The notes: generated by a model from the sequence alone, not told the origin. A DNA stretch of 64,000 nucleotides from Blastocystis sp. Blastoise (GCA_039096225.1 JBBPEB010000002.1:930001-994000); one strand, 5' to 3'; positions 1 through 18,142 are shown, counted from the stretch's first letter. Numbers and translations are program-made.

Positions 1-63
1 TAAAGGAACAATGCTATCAATGTTTTCAGTTTCAGCAGATATTTTTAAAGTAGTAATAGGCAT
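1..63 (-). CDS. 5' end of a CZIB/UPF0587-like gene (partial)
   Basis: Reading the minus strand from an ATG at 63-61 gives an open frame of 21 codons that runs off the window edge: MPITTLKISAETENIDSIVP and one more residue. The pattern of an alternating beta strand (TLKISAE) followed by ENIDSIVP resembles the start of the CXXC-motif zinc-binding family (CZIB, UPF0587, human C1orf123), whose N-terminus reads roughly 'LQLKATLENITNLRP'. The zinc-binding cysteines would lie outside the window, so the identity is a guess from a short segment. It is divergently arranged with the RNA-binding gene at 459. Confidence 0.35.
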   Translation of the reverse strand, partial: MPITTLKISAETENIDSIVPL

Positions 64-458
64 TTTAAACACGTAAACACAAAATAATCAAGAATTACCA
101 GTAATATAACAAAATAAAATGATCTATTTTTGTTTTTTGTTTTTTTAGATCATTTAACTGAAATGAAATAGAATTCCCTCAAAACTATTCATTTTCTTTA
201 AACAAAGATCAACATCAGTATCCTATTTCAAATTGATGAGGATACCATTCTTAGCTTACCTTTACAACAATGAATTCAAAAATATGTTATATGTAAATAG
301 AAAAAGATCCTGTTTCGTATTCATTACACTTTTTTATTCTTTCTTTCATTTGAACTAATTCAACTATGGTATGTAGACACTCTACATAGTCTAATTATTA
401 CGTATTGATGATAATTTTGATTCAATATACATAGTCTCTTTATGAATCTTCCAAATTA

Positions 459-810
459 ATGCCTAAAATCGTTGCTTATGGCTTTCCATCAATATATACT
501 GAAGAAATGGTATTTAGAATAATGTTTATATGTTTTATAGCTTTAATAACATGCTTTTACTATGTATATTTCCATTTATAGGTTCACACAATTCTATCAA
601 CATATGGCACAGTTTTATCAATAGATCTTATAAATACAGAATCTATTCAACTTACATTAAATCCAATAACTGACCAAAGTATATATTTTCAATTTAAAGT
701 ACATTCAATAATAAGTCTTTAGATTGTTTATCATTCATTATTTTATATTCTTCCTTTGAAGAATGCGAAGAAAGTATTTATAAATACAATAACTTTGACA
801 AAGTAAATAG

Positions 811-841
<31 letters not shown>

Positions 842-2336
842 GACTGTTCCTAATACTTATTTATTATATATGGATGATATTCAAATGGGTATATATTATT
901 ATTTAATATATTTTATTTTATTTTATTTTTTTATTTTTTTTTTTATAATTATTTTATTTAATATATATTTTGTATTATTAATATATAAAGAGAATAAGAT
1001 ATTTATGGGGATGATTCCTTCAATGATTACAGAAAATGATATATATACATTATTATTGGTTTATGGAGATATTGAAGAACTTGTATTGGTTAAAGATCCG
1101 ATGACGCACCTTAGTAAAGGGTATAAATATTAATATATAATATTCTTGTATTTTTATTATAATTATTATTATTTTCAAATTTAATAATAATTTGATATTT
1201 TATAATTAATTATAGTATCATTATTTTTCTATTATATTTATATTTCGTTCTATTATATATAATCTAGATGCTGTTTCTGCAGATACAAAGAACGTATTTC
1301 AGCACTAAAAGCTATCTATTCTCTTAATGGACAATTCAGATTTCCTGTATATATTCATATATAATACTATATGTATTCATCTCATTATCATATATATATA
1401 TTCTATTTCTATTTTTTTTATAAACTATTAGAATATAATATTATTATTTATAATAATATAATTATTAATATTATAACTATTAAAGAAATTGCTATAAAAA
1501 TTAATTAATTATATAGTATGGCAAACAAACCGTAATAGTTCGATTTGCCGATACATTTAAACAGCGATATATAAAACATAATAAAGATCAGCCTTCCTCT
1601 CCAACATCAATTACCGCCACTTTTCCCGCCAATTCAAACACATATTCCACGAATACTATAAATCATAATAGTAACACTAATAATAATTATACATATTCTA
1701 CTCAAACTCCTTTTCCTTCTCCTTCTCCTCTTTTCTCTTCTTCCTCTTATATTCATCCTTTAAGACCTTTCTCCTCTACTATATATATACCCTCCTACCC
1801 AACCTCTTATATACCTTCATCCTCTACTATGTATTTGAATATATATTATATTATAATTATTATATACTATTAATTATATTATATTATATTATATATTCTA
1901 GATGTGATCCATTTCTCTATTCGCATTCATTTCTACCTTATTATGCAGATCAGTGTATATACATTTATAACTAGTTCATGTCTATTATTATACATATATT
2001 ACAAAACTATTTATTATCACACTTTTAATTATTCTATTAAACTCTCAATGTTTAGATCATGATTATATTCCAGAACCCCTCTTTACAGAACACAAATCTA
2101 CTTCTTCTAATTCCACTATAATTCCTTCTTCTTTTTTTAATTTCTTATCTCCTCCTTCTCCTCCTTCTCCTTTATATACTTCTCTATATAAACAAAATGA
2201 TTTCATTTCTAAAGAAAATATAAAAATAGATGAAGAACAAGGAGTAGCAGAAGAAGAAGAAGAAGAAGAAGAAGATATTAATTTGATTCAATACCCATAT
2301 GCTATTCTCTCTATGTCGAGTGAAAGTGAACCATAA
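459..2336 (+). CDS. CELF/Bruno-like RNA-binding protein with two RRMs, multi-exon
   Basis: Likely RNA-binding regulator of splicing or translation. Exons read by eye: 459-509, 582-678, 723-802, 843-888, 991-1120, 1268-1346, 1517 to about 1828, a short exon near 1903-1952, and a last exon from about 2056 to TAA 2334-2336. RRM1 begins MPKIVAYGFP. RRM2 begins ENKIFMGMIPSMITENDIY and carries the RNP1-like run KGCCFCRYKERISALKAI, then QTVIVRFADTFKQR. This matches the RRM1-RRM2 tandem of CELF/CUGBP proteins (KLFIGMI, TENDI, KGCCFVTF, VVKFADT). The tail is Ser/Pro/Tyr/Asn-rich and ends with a Glu run. CELF proteins usually have a third C-terminal RRM; none is visible, so this may be a two-RRM form. 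The two RRMs are secure; the tail exons are less so. Confidence 0.8.
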
Positions 2337-3170
2337 AAAGCATATTAAATATTATTTTATTTCAGTATGTTATAGATAAGATATATTATATATTGTGAAT
2401 CATTTTTCAATTTATTATGATATTTTAAGTTACTCTTTTCCTTGTTCTATATTTATTTGTACTTTTTATTCACTTGATTTTTTTTTTTATTTTTTATAAA
2501 TTTTATGCTTTATGACACTCTATGCGTGTTTTTTTTGATGTATATCATTTGTTCACATATGTTATACAAATTTTATTTGGTTGATTAACAAGAAATAAAT
2601 GCAAAAACGAAAAAAAAATGTCATTATTCATTATCTACAAAATATAGAAAAAAAATAATTTTCTTTTCTTTCTCGTTATTTTGATTATTTTTTATTCAAA
2701 TAAAAATATTGATTCTTTATATCACAACCATACTTTTCTATCTTCAACGTTTTTATTATTTTTTAGACCAATTATTGTTTTCATTCACCGGAAAAGTGTC
2801 TTCCATATATTATTCTGAATGCATTTGTTTCTTATAAATGATGAGTCCATCATTAGTTTATTATAAATCTATCTATTTCCTTTATTTTTTAATCATTATA
2901 ATTTCAGCAATCTTCAGTTCTTCTTTTTCTGTTTCTCATTATAATACTTCTCCTAAATCAAGCATTTCAATACATTTCAGCAAAACAATATTTTTCCTTC
3001 TTACTGTCAATTAATGGGGATTCATTGTGTTCGAATAAATATATATATTCCTTACATGTTTTCAAATATTTTAAATACAAATTTCAAAAGGATATATATC
3101 CATAAAAGACGAAGATGCGTTTTTTTATGTAGCTATACAAATATAAATTGATACATCATCTATAAAAAAT
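2337..3170 (+). other. Intergenic, AT-rich
   Basis: This spacer follows the CELF-like gene. Only T-rich and A-rich simple sequence is seen, with no conserved coding frame, RNA gene or repeat. It should hold the 3' UTR of the upstream gene and the promoter of the gene at 3171. Confidence 0.5.
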
Positions 3171-5037
3171 ATGGAGAATAACATAAGACAAATAATGTAT
3201 GTTCTACTAGTTCAAGTTCAAGATTTTTCTTATGATTTCCTCTTTAGACTGATTCTTTCGTTTTTAACTATCTTCAGTAAATTGGCGCATGCGGAAGACA
3301 CTCGATATACGTATTTGACTATATACTATCCTTATTCCAGTGAATCTCGAGAAACATTGTTGTTCATTCTTGCTCTACACAACTCTATTTCACATGCCAA
3401 TACTTCAATACCATTTATTGTCATTATTCCAGAACATATTCCAAAAGAGGATATTGATATATTTAAAGAAAACAACGTTTCTCTTTTTCCTATGAATATA
3501 ACAAATATTTATCTTCAAGAACAATATCCAATTGATTACCAACGGTTATTAAACACTCTATATTTATGGTCTTTAGATATGTATACTAAAATAGTCTATA
3601 TAGATCCACATAGTATAATGGTATATAATTCCGATTTATTATTTAATTGCCCTTCTTTTTGTGCTCTTGATTCTTCTCCAATTGTATATATAATAATAAT
3701 TATTATTATTTATGTATATATAATAATTATTATTATTTATGTATATATAATAATAAATATCGTTATATAACAAAATCTATTTATATATATAGTATTATTC
3801 ACAGGATATTATGGTGATTACTCCTTCCACATCCTCTCTCTCTTATATACTTATATCTCAATCTATTCATTCATCAGATACTATTAAACAATATCAACAA
3901 TATAGAAGGAATATATATATATTTATATATATAATATAAAAACATTTTCTATATATATATATATATAATATAAAAATATTTTCTATATATTCTATTATAA
4001 TTACAGTTTTATATATATATATAGAAAAGGTTTATGGTCTCCAGAATTATATGAATATATAAATTCATCTCCTTTTATTAATTTCAATAAGTATATATAT
4101 ATATATATAAATTTCTTACTATATTTCTATATCTATATATTTCTATATTTCTCTCTCTGTATATATTCTCATAGCATTTCTTCTTCTTCTTCTGAATCTC
4201 CACTATATCGTTTTTCTATTCAATATCAATTCAATACATTAATGTATTATGAGAAATATTCATGGTTATTATATAACTGTTCTTCCTCTTCTCTTCCTAT
4301 TCCCGTGAATATCTTATCCTATTCTTCTCCTCTCTTTCATACTCCATACTTCTATCCAATCTCATATACTAGTCCAAACAGTATATTCACATTAAATACA
4401 TATTTCAATCAATATATACGTTCTATTCATTATTCATATATACCTCATATATTATATTCTATACGACTATATATCATTACTATTTTACTTCTTCTCTTCT
4501 TCTTCTCCTTCCTTTCTTCTTCTTTCCCTATTCTTCGTCCTATATACTTTAAAGGCTATCTTCTTTCTCTCCTAGCTACATATACATCATTTTTATCTCG
4601 ATATCTAGTCTCTCTTCTCTCTCTTATTATTCTATCGTTTATTCTGCATCTATACATTCCTTTATTTTTACCAAAATATGATGCCTATATATTATTTATT
4701 ACTTATTTATCAATATCTACACTTCTTCCTACTCTATATATTATATATCAATATACAAATAATTCTACTATTTATCTTTATATTCTTCCCATTATCTTTT
4801 ACTACATTTATTTTATACGTATATAATTATATATAATAATGTTTTTTGTTTATAATAATAATTATATATATAGTTCATTTATTTGTATCACCTTCATTTT
4901 CAGATACTTTCAGTTTCCTTATTCAGTTTATTCTCTATATATCTCTTCTTCTTTGGAGTCTGAATAAACCAATTAATATTATTCTTGATTCACGAGAAAT
5001 CTATTATACAAAACTACCCTTAGGAAATAGAGGTTAA
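3171..5037 (+). CDS. GT8 family glycosyltransferase with multi-pass C-terminal membrane region
   Basis: Probable retaining glycosyltransferase of the glycogenin/PGSIP superfamily. A hydrophobic N-terminal segment ending SKLAHA looks like a signal peptide or anchor. The GT8 core follows, with SSESRETLLFILALHNSI, then KIVYIDPHSIMVYNSDLLF, which sits where the metal-binding DxD and the 'LF' loop occur. The exon at about 3805-3904 (DIMVITPSTSS) continues the core. From 4242 the frame reads FNTLMYYEKYSWLL, like the end of GT8 domains, followed by at least five hydrophobic helices. The last exon, joined across the intron at about 4820-4902, ends in LPLGNRG and TAA 5035-5037. GT8 plus several C-terminal helices is the layout of plant inositol-phosphorylceramide glucuronosyltransferase (IPUT1/PGSIP6-8), so a sphingolipid substrate is possible but unproven. 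The DxD position reads D-P-H, and the junction near 3905-4025 lacks a clear GT donor. Confidence 0.65.
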
Positions 5038-5345
5038 TCTATTTATAATAATAATTTTTTCATTTTATATAGGTGTATTTATTGTGTAGGTATATATTTT
5101 TTAATGTTTATTGTAGTCAATATAATATAGTTTAAGCATCATTGAATTGTTTATTCAGTATTATTCAACTTTATAAATAGTATTTTAATATTATTTTTGA
5201 ATGAACAAATAGAAAAGAACTCTTGAAATATATTTTTTGACAATAAATTTCTAAATGAAAAAATAATAAACATAAATATTAATAAGTAAATAAAAAAATA
5301 AGTAAATAAATAAATTTTTAGTATATATATATATATATATATATA

Positions 5346-10006
<4,661 letters not shown>

Positions 10007-10761
10007 ATCTTTTCCTTGCTTAAAAAGGGTTTCTGTGAAGAAATAATTACAAAAATAATAATAAAACAAAAATTTGTTTATCTTTCTTTATTTGTTTTTT
10101 TTGAAACTATTCTTCACTGAATGTATTTTTTTTTATATTTATTAAAGATCATTTAAGCTGCTTTTGCACTAAAACTATATATTTTGAAGGGTAATTAAAA
10201 GCTCAATCATTTTATGCAATCAAAAATTGATTGCGTATTCACTTAGAAAGTATATGAAATGTGTTGCATGCATTCACAATGATATTTTTATAGAAAAGCA
10301 CATAAAAAAAAAAATGAACAGGATTTCTTACATTAATTGTTCAAAATGTTTTCTCATCATACTCAGAATATGTTCATTATCTCTAAATACCTATTTCTAC
10401 AATCAAGTCTCAAGAAAATCATAAAATGACAATAAAAGTGAATTATCTTGTATATTACCATTTAAAACTATTTTTCATGTTCCATGATATATCAAGACAC
10501 TGATGTCCTGCCAATAATAGCTTTATTCACAGTATTCAAGTACAAAAACTCATGCAAACACCTTGAATAATAAATACAATTTCAGTTCTCTTTTTTCAAA
10601 TGAGAAATGAAAAAGTCATTTGCTAAAATCGCGAATCATTTGCAAAAATGACTCAAATCGAAAAAGCAATTGATTTTCTTTGAAAGGCTGTTAGGAAAAG
10701 AGAAAGAAATCGAATTCAAGTTTCTAAATAATTTTCAATCGTTGATTTTTTCAAGAAGATT
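10007..10761 (+). other. Intergenic between divergent genes
   Basis: Separates the starts of the C2CD5-like (-) and isochorismatase-like (+) genes, so it must hold both promoters. A short open frame at 10227-10424 has no recognisable features and is not called. No repeat or RNA gene is seen. Confidence 0.5.
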
Positions 10762-11718
10762 ATGAGTGCTACAAGAGTTTTAGGTAAATTAGTTAGAGGA
10801 AAGACTGTTTTCTTTGGATGCGACTTCCAACAATGTTTCAGAAAGTCTGTGTATCATTATGATCAAGCTATTGAAGCTGCTTCCTTCTTATTAAAGAGTG
10901 CTAGAGTTCTCAATGTTCCTGTATTAATGTCTGAACAATATCCTGAGAAATTAACTCATACTGTTCCTGAATTAATGGAAATTATAAATGCTGAAGGTCA
11001 ACAACCTATGCCTGTTTTCCCTAAAGTTCAATTTTCTATGTTAACTCCTGAATTTGAAGCTAAGATGAAAGAACTTTGTCCTGAAGTCACTGATGTTGTT
11101 GTCTTTGGTGTTGAAGTATATAGTTATTAATCACAAAATCATATTCTTCTTCATATACTAATTATATTTGTTTAATATATAGATATATTAATAGATATAT
11201 ATATATTTATAGGCTCATGTATGTGTTATGCAAACTTGTCATTCTCTTCTTGAAAAAGGTTATACTGTTCATTTAGCTGTAGATGCTACTTCTAGTCGTG
11301 CTGATGCTGATAGAAGACTTGCTCTTCAAGTATTTATTTATTTTTTTATATTATATTTATATTTATTATATTTATATTTATTATATTTATATTTATTATA
11401 TTTATATTTATTATATTTATATTTATTATATTTATATTTATTATATTTATATTTATTATATTTATATTTATTATATTTATATTTATTATATTTATTATAT
11501 TTATATTTAAAATATTTATTATATTTATATTTATTATATTATAAAAGTAATCATAATAATTATTATTATCTTCCTAGTCTTTAAGTCAAAGTGGAGTATT
11601 TTTAACTACTTCAGAAAGTGTTGCTTTCCAATTACTTGGAACTAAAGAAGATGCTTGTTTTAAACCTATTTCTGCTCTTGTAAAAGCTAAAGCTTTACCT
11701 ACTGATTTAACTTTTTAA
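10762..11718 (+). CDS. Isochorismatase-fold cysteine hydrolase, ISOC1/2 type
   Basis: Small hydrolase-fold protein, 203 residues from three exons: 10762-11115, 11213-11329, 11578-11718 (TAA). The order of motifs is that of ISOCHORISMATASE DOMAIN-CONTAINING 1/2: VFFGCDFQQCF with the conserved Asp, VLNVPVLMSEQYPEKLTHTV, PKVQFSML with the likely catalytic Lys, and GVEAHVCVMQTC across the first splice, carrying the candidate nucleophile Cys. AVDATSSRADADR follows, then SGVFLTTSESVAFQLL. Members of this group lack a well-established substrate; human ISOC2 is associated with mitochondria. The N-terminus MSATRVLGKLVRGK is basic and might be a weak organelle signal. Three triad positions look intact. 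The introns are clean GTA...TAG, and the second is a minisatellite. Confidence 0.92.
11340..11545 (+). repeat. Intronic minisatellite, 18-bp (TTTATATTTATTATA-like) units
   Basis: About ten tandem units built from TTATATTTATATTTATTA fill most of intron 2 of the isochorismatase-fold gene. Several frames stay open through it, giving Tyr/Leu/Ile-rich false peptides. Confidence 0.85.
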
Positions 11719-12648
11719 ATAATCAAATCATCATTTTTTATTTTCTATAGCTATTATATTTATGTATTTGTCACTTTTATTAAATAGTATTATTATATAT
11801 TAATGGATTAAAATTATTGGTTATGCTTAATTCTACACATATTTGTCAAAAATAATGACATGTTCTAACAGATATCTATATTTTCTCAATGTATAATTTC
11901 AACAACATGTAAATTATTCTTATCCATGAATAACCTAATTTTTTTGCACATCAAAAAAATAACTAACTATTTTCATTCAGATCTTCATTTTTCCTATTTC
12001 ACATCTCTTCAATTATTCTTTGATGACCACTTGAAGCATATTGGTAGGTGTCACAATGACACAATTCTACCGAATCGAACAAAAAATTCAGAGAAAGCCA
12101 TTTCACATTCATCTCAACCTCATCATCAACGTTTTTCTATACGTTTTCAGTACAAATATGATGTATACAGTCTTGCCACCTAAAGCAAAAAAGTAGAAAT
12201 GATCGACCAAGGAATCGTAAGGAATGCTTATTTCGATTGATTGGCTGAAATTTCTCTTTTTTCTCAGGTTATTCTATGTTTTTCCCTATTAAGTAAATAA
12301 ACAAGGGAAATTTTATTAATGCTTTTTTGTTTTGAGGATGACACCTTATTAGTCATTCTCTAAACCAATAAAAGAGAATAATGCTAGGTTGACAGTCTTT
12401 TATGGCTAATTATTCTTGTTCCTAAAACATATGAAATAATCAATGATTTTCATGTTAATACTTTCTTTTTGACTGTAAAAAATGTTTTTTTCATTACTGA
12501 TACAAATTTATCTTATTAGGCTTTTTTCTTGTTTGGAACCTCCTGATTCTAACCACCAACCATAATGAATGATTCAAATATAGAACATACGTTTTCTTCT
12601 TTAAAAAAATCTATATTTTATTTTTATTAAATTGTCTAAAAGACAACA
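11719..12648 (+). other. Intergenic
   Basis: No conserved gene is seen. An open frame at 11926-12183 gives an 85-residue peptide without recognisable domains and with no sign of splicing into neighbours. The stretch is less AT-extreme than the introns. Confidence 0.45.
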
Positions 12649-15600
12649 ATGAAATTCCTAATCTGTCTTTTAGTATCATTTCTTCTAGGTATATATAATT
12701 TGTATTAACGTTTAAATATACTTAATTAACCTTTTTTTATAGCTTATGCTTGTGAAAATGGTGAAATTGAGCTTGTTGTCAAAAAGGAATATTTGTCTTA
12801 TCCTACAGAAGAACAATATGAGATATGGAGAGGTACTCCTGAAACTGGTGTGAAGTTACTTGAACATAATGGTACTGCTGCTGATGCTAGTACAGTAGTA
12901 ACAAATACTATTTGTTCTACTTCTACAACACATACTGTTGTTATGAGAGATACTTATGGTGATGGTTGGGGTACTTATAGTTCAGCTCCTTATTTAACTG
13001 TTTCTCTTGGTGGAATCACTCTTATTCGAACAACTATGGAATATAAAAGTGGAAGAACATTCTTAAGAAAAGAAGTTCCTTTTGAAGGTATATATATAGG
13101 TATTATTATTATTATTATTATTATTATGTTTATTATTATTATTATGTTTATTATTATTATTATGTTTATTATTATTATTATGTTTATTATTATTATTATG
13201 TTTATTATTATATTTATTATTATTATTATTATTATTATGTTTATTATTATGTTTATTATATATACATGATAAAATATTCATAATAATATATATATAACAA
13301 TAACATATAACTTCTATAGTTAGTTTTAGTCTTCCATTTAGTCAGTCATGGAAATATACAGATACTCTTCAATCTACAAATGATTGGAAATCTCCTTCTT
13401 ATAATGATGCTTCTTGGTCTACTTCTAATGCTGGTTCTATGCCTTTATTTACTTCTGTAGTTCGTTATTATCGTCTTACTACTACTATTGCTAGTAGAGC
13501 TGCTATCAGTACTATTAATTATGTTGTAAATACAGATCAAGCTTTTGCTATTTATATTCAAGGATCTGAAGTCTATAGATATAAAATGCCTGATGGAAAT
13601 ATTACTTCTTCTACTTTACCTAGTGATGTACCTGATGGTGTTGCTTATTATAAAGGATTTACTATATATAAATATTTATTACCTGAAAGTGGTCCTTATG
13701 TAATTAGTTTAGAAATCCATTTACCTCAAGAAAGTACTGGTATTTCTGATTTATTTAATATGGGTGGAGCTACTTTAGGTTCTGCTACTATGGATGAATG
13801 TACTGAAACTAGATTAATAGATGGCTTTTCTACAGAAGTTCCTGTCAATGATAATACTTATTATACTAATGCTGCTTTTGATGGTAAAACTAGTTCCTAT
13901 TATCGTTCTATAACAACAGATCATGTTACACTTACTTATATGTTCCCTTCAAGTCATGCAGAATATTTAAATGCTTATGCTATTTGGAGTGCTTCTACTA
14001 ATTACTATGGCTTCCCTAAATCATGGAATTTCTATGGTACTGTTGATGGTACTACTTGGACATTATTAGATACTCGTAATAATATTGATTTTGGAGGTAT
14101 TACCAAACGTTTATTCTTCCCTATTCGTAGTAATACACTTACATTACGTGGGATTCGATTAGAAGTTCTTTCTAGTACACAAACATCTCAAGTAACTGTA
14201 TGTGAAATTGAAGCTATGGTATGTAATTATGCTTATGTTGCTCCTGGTATTAGTTATGATCAATCAACTGTATCTGGTTATGCTGAAATTGATTCTTTTG
14301 TTTTATCTCCTGCTACTTTTGGATATACTTCTTTTTCTTCTACTCCTACTCTTCCTTCTGGAGTTATTTTAGATACTACTTCTGGTACTATTTCTGGTAC
14401 TCCTCTTGTAACTGTGAATCAAATATATACGATTCATGCTCTTTCTATTTCTTCTTCTCAAGAATTTACTACTACTATTACTATTAATTATAATCTTTGT
14501 TTACCTCCTCAAAATTTATATATACGTCTTCGAAAAATAAATAAAAATTATGCAAACGAAGAATCTTTTACTCTAGAAGATTCTAATCATACATTATTAT
14601 TCACTTCTCCTGCTTTTGTTAATTATAAAGATTGGTCGACTGTTCTTTGTGTTCCTTCTACTATATTAACAGTTAGTGCTTCAGATAGTAAGAATGATGG
14701 TTGGACTAGTGACGCTTTCTTATATGTTGATTATAATGATTATAATGGTGATTTTAGTACTGTAGGTAGAATTTATTATAAAAAAGGTACTTCAGGTATG
14801 TATCCTATTAATGGTATGTATTCTATTTATCCTCAAGCTTCTGATTGGAAATATACTCAAGGAATTATTCCTACTAATTGGTATGCTACTAATGAACCTA
14901 CTGGTTTCTCTATATTCCCTATGGCTTCTCTTCCTACTCCTACTTCTCCTATTTGGTTATTTAGACATTCTTTCTCAGTAGCTACTAAAACTGGATATAG
15001 TGCATTTGATATACGTATTCTTTCTAGAGCAGGTATTCTTGTTTATCTAAATGGTCAAGAAATCTTTAGACGTAATTTAAATAGTGGCGATATTACTAGT
15101 ACTACTACTCCTATTGCTGGAGATTTAACTACTTCAAGTTATCTTATTACTTCTCCTTTAGATGTTCTTCTTATTGGAAATAATGTAATTGCTATTGCTA
15201 TTGTTAATATGGCTTCAAATAATCCAGATAAAATGTATTTTGATGCTTCTATTTTATTACTTACTCCTAATGAACTTGGTAGAAATTGGGATCTTTCTGC
15301 TTCTGATGAACCTTCTAGTAATACTGCTGTTTATTTACTTGATGGTGCTTATTATAATACTTGGATTAATAAACCTACAGATACTCGTCAAATAAGTGTT
15401 ATTCTTAGTTATGGTATACATAGAGCTGAATTTATTAATAAATATTGTTTTACTTCTTCTAATTCTCAAGCTTCTGGATTTGATCCTTCTGATTGGGCTG
15501 TTTATGGTAGTAATGATAATCGTGTTACTACTACTTTATTAGGTAATGTTACTAATGCTTATTTCTCTTCTAGAAAACAAGAACGTTGTTTCTATTTACC

Positions 15601-17848
15601 TCTTAATAATAAACCATATTCTTCTTATATATTTTATATGACAGAACCTGCTGTTTCATCTTCTGCTAATTATGGTTTTGCACTTAGTGAAATTACATTA
15701 TATAGTGAAGATATTTCTCAACTTGTTGTACCCCCTCTTTCATATCCTATTACTTCTTTTGAATCTTATGTTGGTATTCCATTTACAGAAATAACTCCTT
15801 CTTCTTCTCTTTGGGGTAATTTCCGTATTACTCCTGCTTTAATTCTTCCTTTAGAATTAGATACTTCTACTGGTTCTATTCGTGGTACTCCTCTATCTAC
15901 TATGAATCCTACTGCATATACTATCACTGCTTCTGATCCTACAGGTAAAGAATCTACTGTTACTATTACTCTTTCAGTTAGTATTTGTGTATCTCCTAAT
16001 ATTATGTTTACTTTAATGATTCATGCTACTACATTTGGTAAAGAATTAGGTTATTCCTTAAAAGATAGTACAGGTTCTCTTGTAAGTCAACAAAATGGAT
16101 TCTCTGATAATCAAGATAGTTATTTTGCTTTTTGTAAACCTATAGGTGTTTATTCATTAACTTTAGAAGATAGTGCCAGTGATGGTTGGGATGAAGGTTA
16201 TGCACAAATACAATTAGAAGATAATACTGTTATCTTTAGAGGATCTCTTGGAGAAGCTGAAGAATCAAATACATTCCTTATTTCTGCAGGATATGTTATT
16301 CCTCCTCTTCGTACAGAATGGAAATATTATAATAGTGGATCTATACCTTCTAATGGATGGAATACTATTTCATTTGTAGAAACTAATTGGAAAGCAAGTG
16401 CTGCTCATTCCTATGAACCAGCTAATGGTATAACTCAATATTTTAGAAAAACATTTACTATAGATTCTATAACTCCTTATGCTTCTGCTGTATTTAATCT
16501 TTATACAAAATATGGTTTAATTGTATATTTAAATGGTGAAGAAGTATATCGTTATAATCTTCCTAATGGTCTTATTAATTATTCTACTTCTTGTACTGCT
16601 GTTTCATCTTCTATTCAACTTGTAGGTTCTTCTGTTTCTATTTCTTTTGGTCCTCTTGTTCAAGGACAAAATGTATTAGCTGTAGAAGTTCATAGAGATA
16701 CTATATCTCCTGATACTATTATAGATTTTGATGCTTCTTTATTATTAGTTGCTGATAAGAGTTGGAGAGCTTTAGATGGTACAGCTAGTGCTGATATAGG
16801 TACTCAAGAAGAAGCTTCTATTGCTTTTGATAATACTGCCGGTAGTTATTATAGTACAGGACCTCGTTGTGAAGGTGCTACGTTAACTTGGACTTATAAT
16901 AATAATAGAAAAGAATATATATCTTCTTATACTATTGCTACAGGTCCTAAATGTAATGCTCGTCATCCTTCTGCTTGGGAAATCCAAGGTTCAAATGATG
17001 GTATTAATTGGTCAACATTAGATATCCGTACTAAAGAAATGTGGACAGAATATAGTCAAAAGAGAGATTATGATTTCTATACAAATCGTGCTTATAATGC
17101 TTATCGTTTTATTGCTACTGAATGTAAAAATACTGCTATTGATGGTTCATATATGGAAACAGAAGAAAATTGTGATACTTTTAATGGTAAACAAGGTTTT
17201 CAAATAGGTGAAATTGGTTTATATGTAAAGAAAATAGAAGGTGCTTGTAATCCTACTGAAGATGGATTTAGTGGTGCCTTAGAAGGTTCTTATGCATTTA
17301 AAGATTGTCCTGAATTTTATAAAGGTAGAATACAAAGTTTATGTACAAATGGTAAATTAGGTGAAGAATTAAAATCATGTAATTTAATAGCTCCTTCTAA
17401 TATTCGTTATCCTCAACGTGTTGTTAATGCTATTCAAGGTGATTATTTTGAAAATACACCTATTGTTTATGCTGCAGAATATGAATGTATAATTAATCCT
17501 GAACTTCCTCATGGAGTGTCTTTTAATACTAAAACAGGTAGTATTTATGGTAAGACTGAAAGCGTATTCCCTTCTATGGGATATACTGTTAATTGTTCTA
17601 ATATTGCAGGTACCTATTCTACTGAAGTCTTCTTAATATCTGCTGAAAAACCTAGTCTTCCTATCTATATTTGGATTATTATTGCAGTATTAGCTATTAT
17701 TATTATAGCTATTGTCCTCTTCTGTGTTCTTTGCAGATTGAAATCCAAGAAGAATAAAGGTCATACTAAATTAGAAAAGAAACCAAATACTCAAATGAAA
17801 GGTGCTAAACCGACAACATCAACACAATCTAAAACTGTTAAAATATAA
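12649..17848 (+). CDS. Large mosaic type I membrane protein (discoidin, Ig-like and jelly-roll modules)
   Basis: Predicted surface protein of 1,637 residues from three exons: 12649-12688, 12743-13087, 13320-17848. It starts MKFLICLLVSFLLAYAC, a signal peptide. The ectodomain repeats a set of modules about three times. One is a strand-rich segment with a DGW motif (TYGDGWGTY, SKNDGWTSD, SASDGWDEG). A jelly-roll-like unit starts WKY and contains VYLNGQE or VYLNGEEVYRYNLP. F5/8C-like segments carry SWNFYGTVDGTTWTLLDTR and AWEIQGSNDGINWSTLDIR. Putative-Ig segments read LPSGVILDTTSGTISGTPL and LPHGVSFNTKTGSIYGK. A single helix (IWIIIAVLAIIIIAIVLFCV) precedes a basic tail ending KTVKI. The modules bind carbohydrate or lipid in known families, so an adhesion or receptor role is likely. 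Exon 3 is unusually long for this intron-rich locus. Confidence 0.85.
13108..13262 (+). repeat. Intronic minisatellite (TTTATTATTATTATTATG)n
   Basis: An 18-bp unit of ATT triplets ending in ATG repeats about six times inside intron 2 of the mosaic membrane-protein gene, between the donor at 13088 and acceptor at 13318-13319. Confidence 0.85.
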
Positions 17849-18142
17849 ATATATATTTTTTTAATAGATATATAATATCGCATTCTACTCTTTGCTTCGT
17901 ATATATATACATTGTTTGCTCTTTTTTTTAATTAAATTCTTTTAATAGTTTTTCTATACTATCATATATTGAATAAGAAATTGTTTTGTTTTACAGAACT
18001 TTATTTTGATATATATATATATTTATTAGTGACTGAATACGATAAGAATGCACATTTCTCAACTGATTGAAATGAAATAATGCATATAAGGGTTGTACTG
18101 ATTTCAGAGTAACTGAAGAGATCAGAAAAAAGCATATTCTAG

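Noticed and set aside
10227-10424. Possible 65-residue gene
   Set aside because: No domain, no splicing partner, and composition like the surrounding spacer.
11926-12183. Possible 85-residue gene
   Set aside because: No recognisable fold or homologue pattern and no evidence beyond an open frame in a 0.9-kb spacer.
15189-15395. Leu-rich open frame inside the mosaic membrane-protein gene
   Set aside because: Out-of-frame shadow of the long conserved exon.
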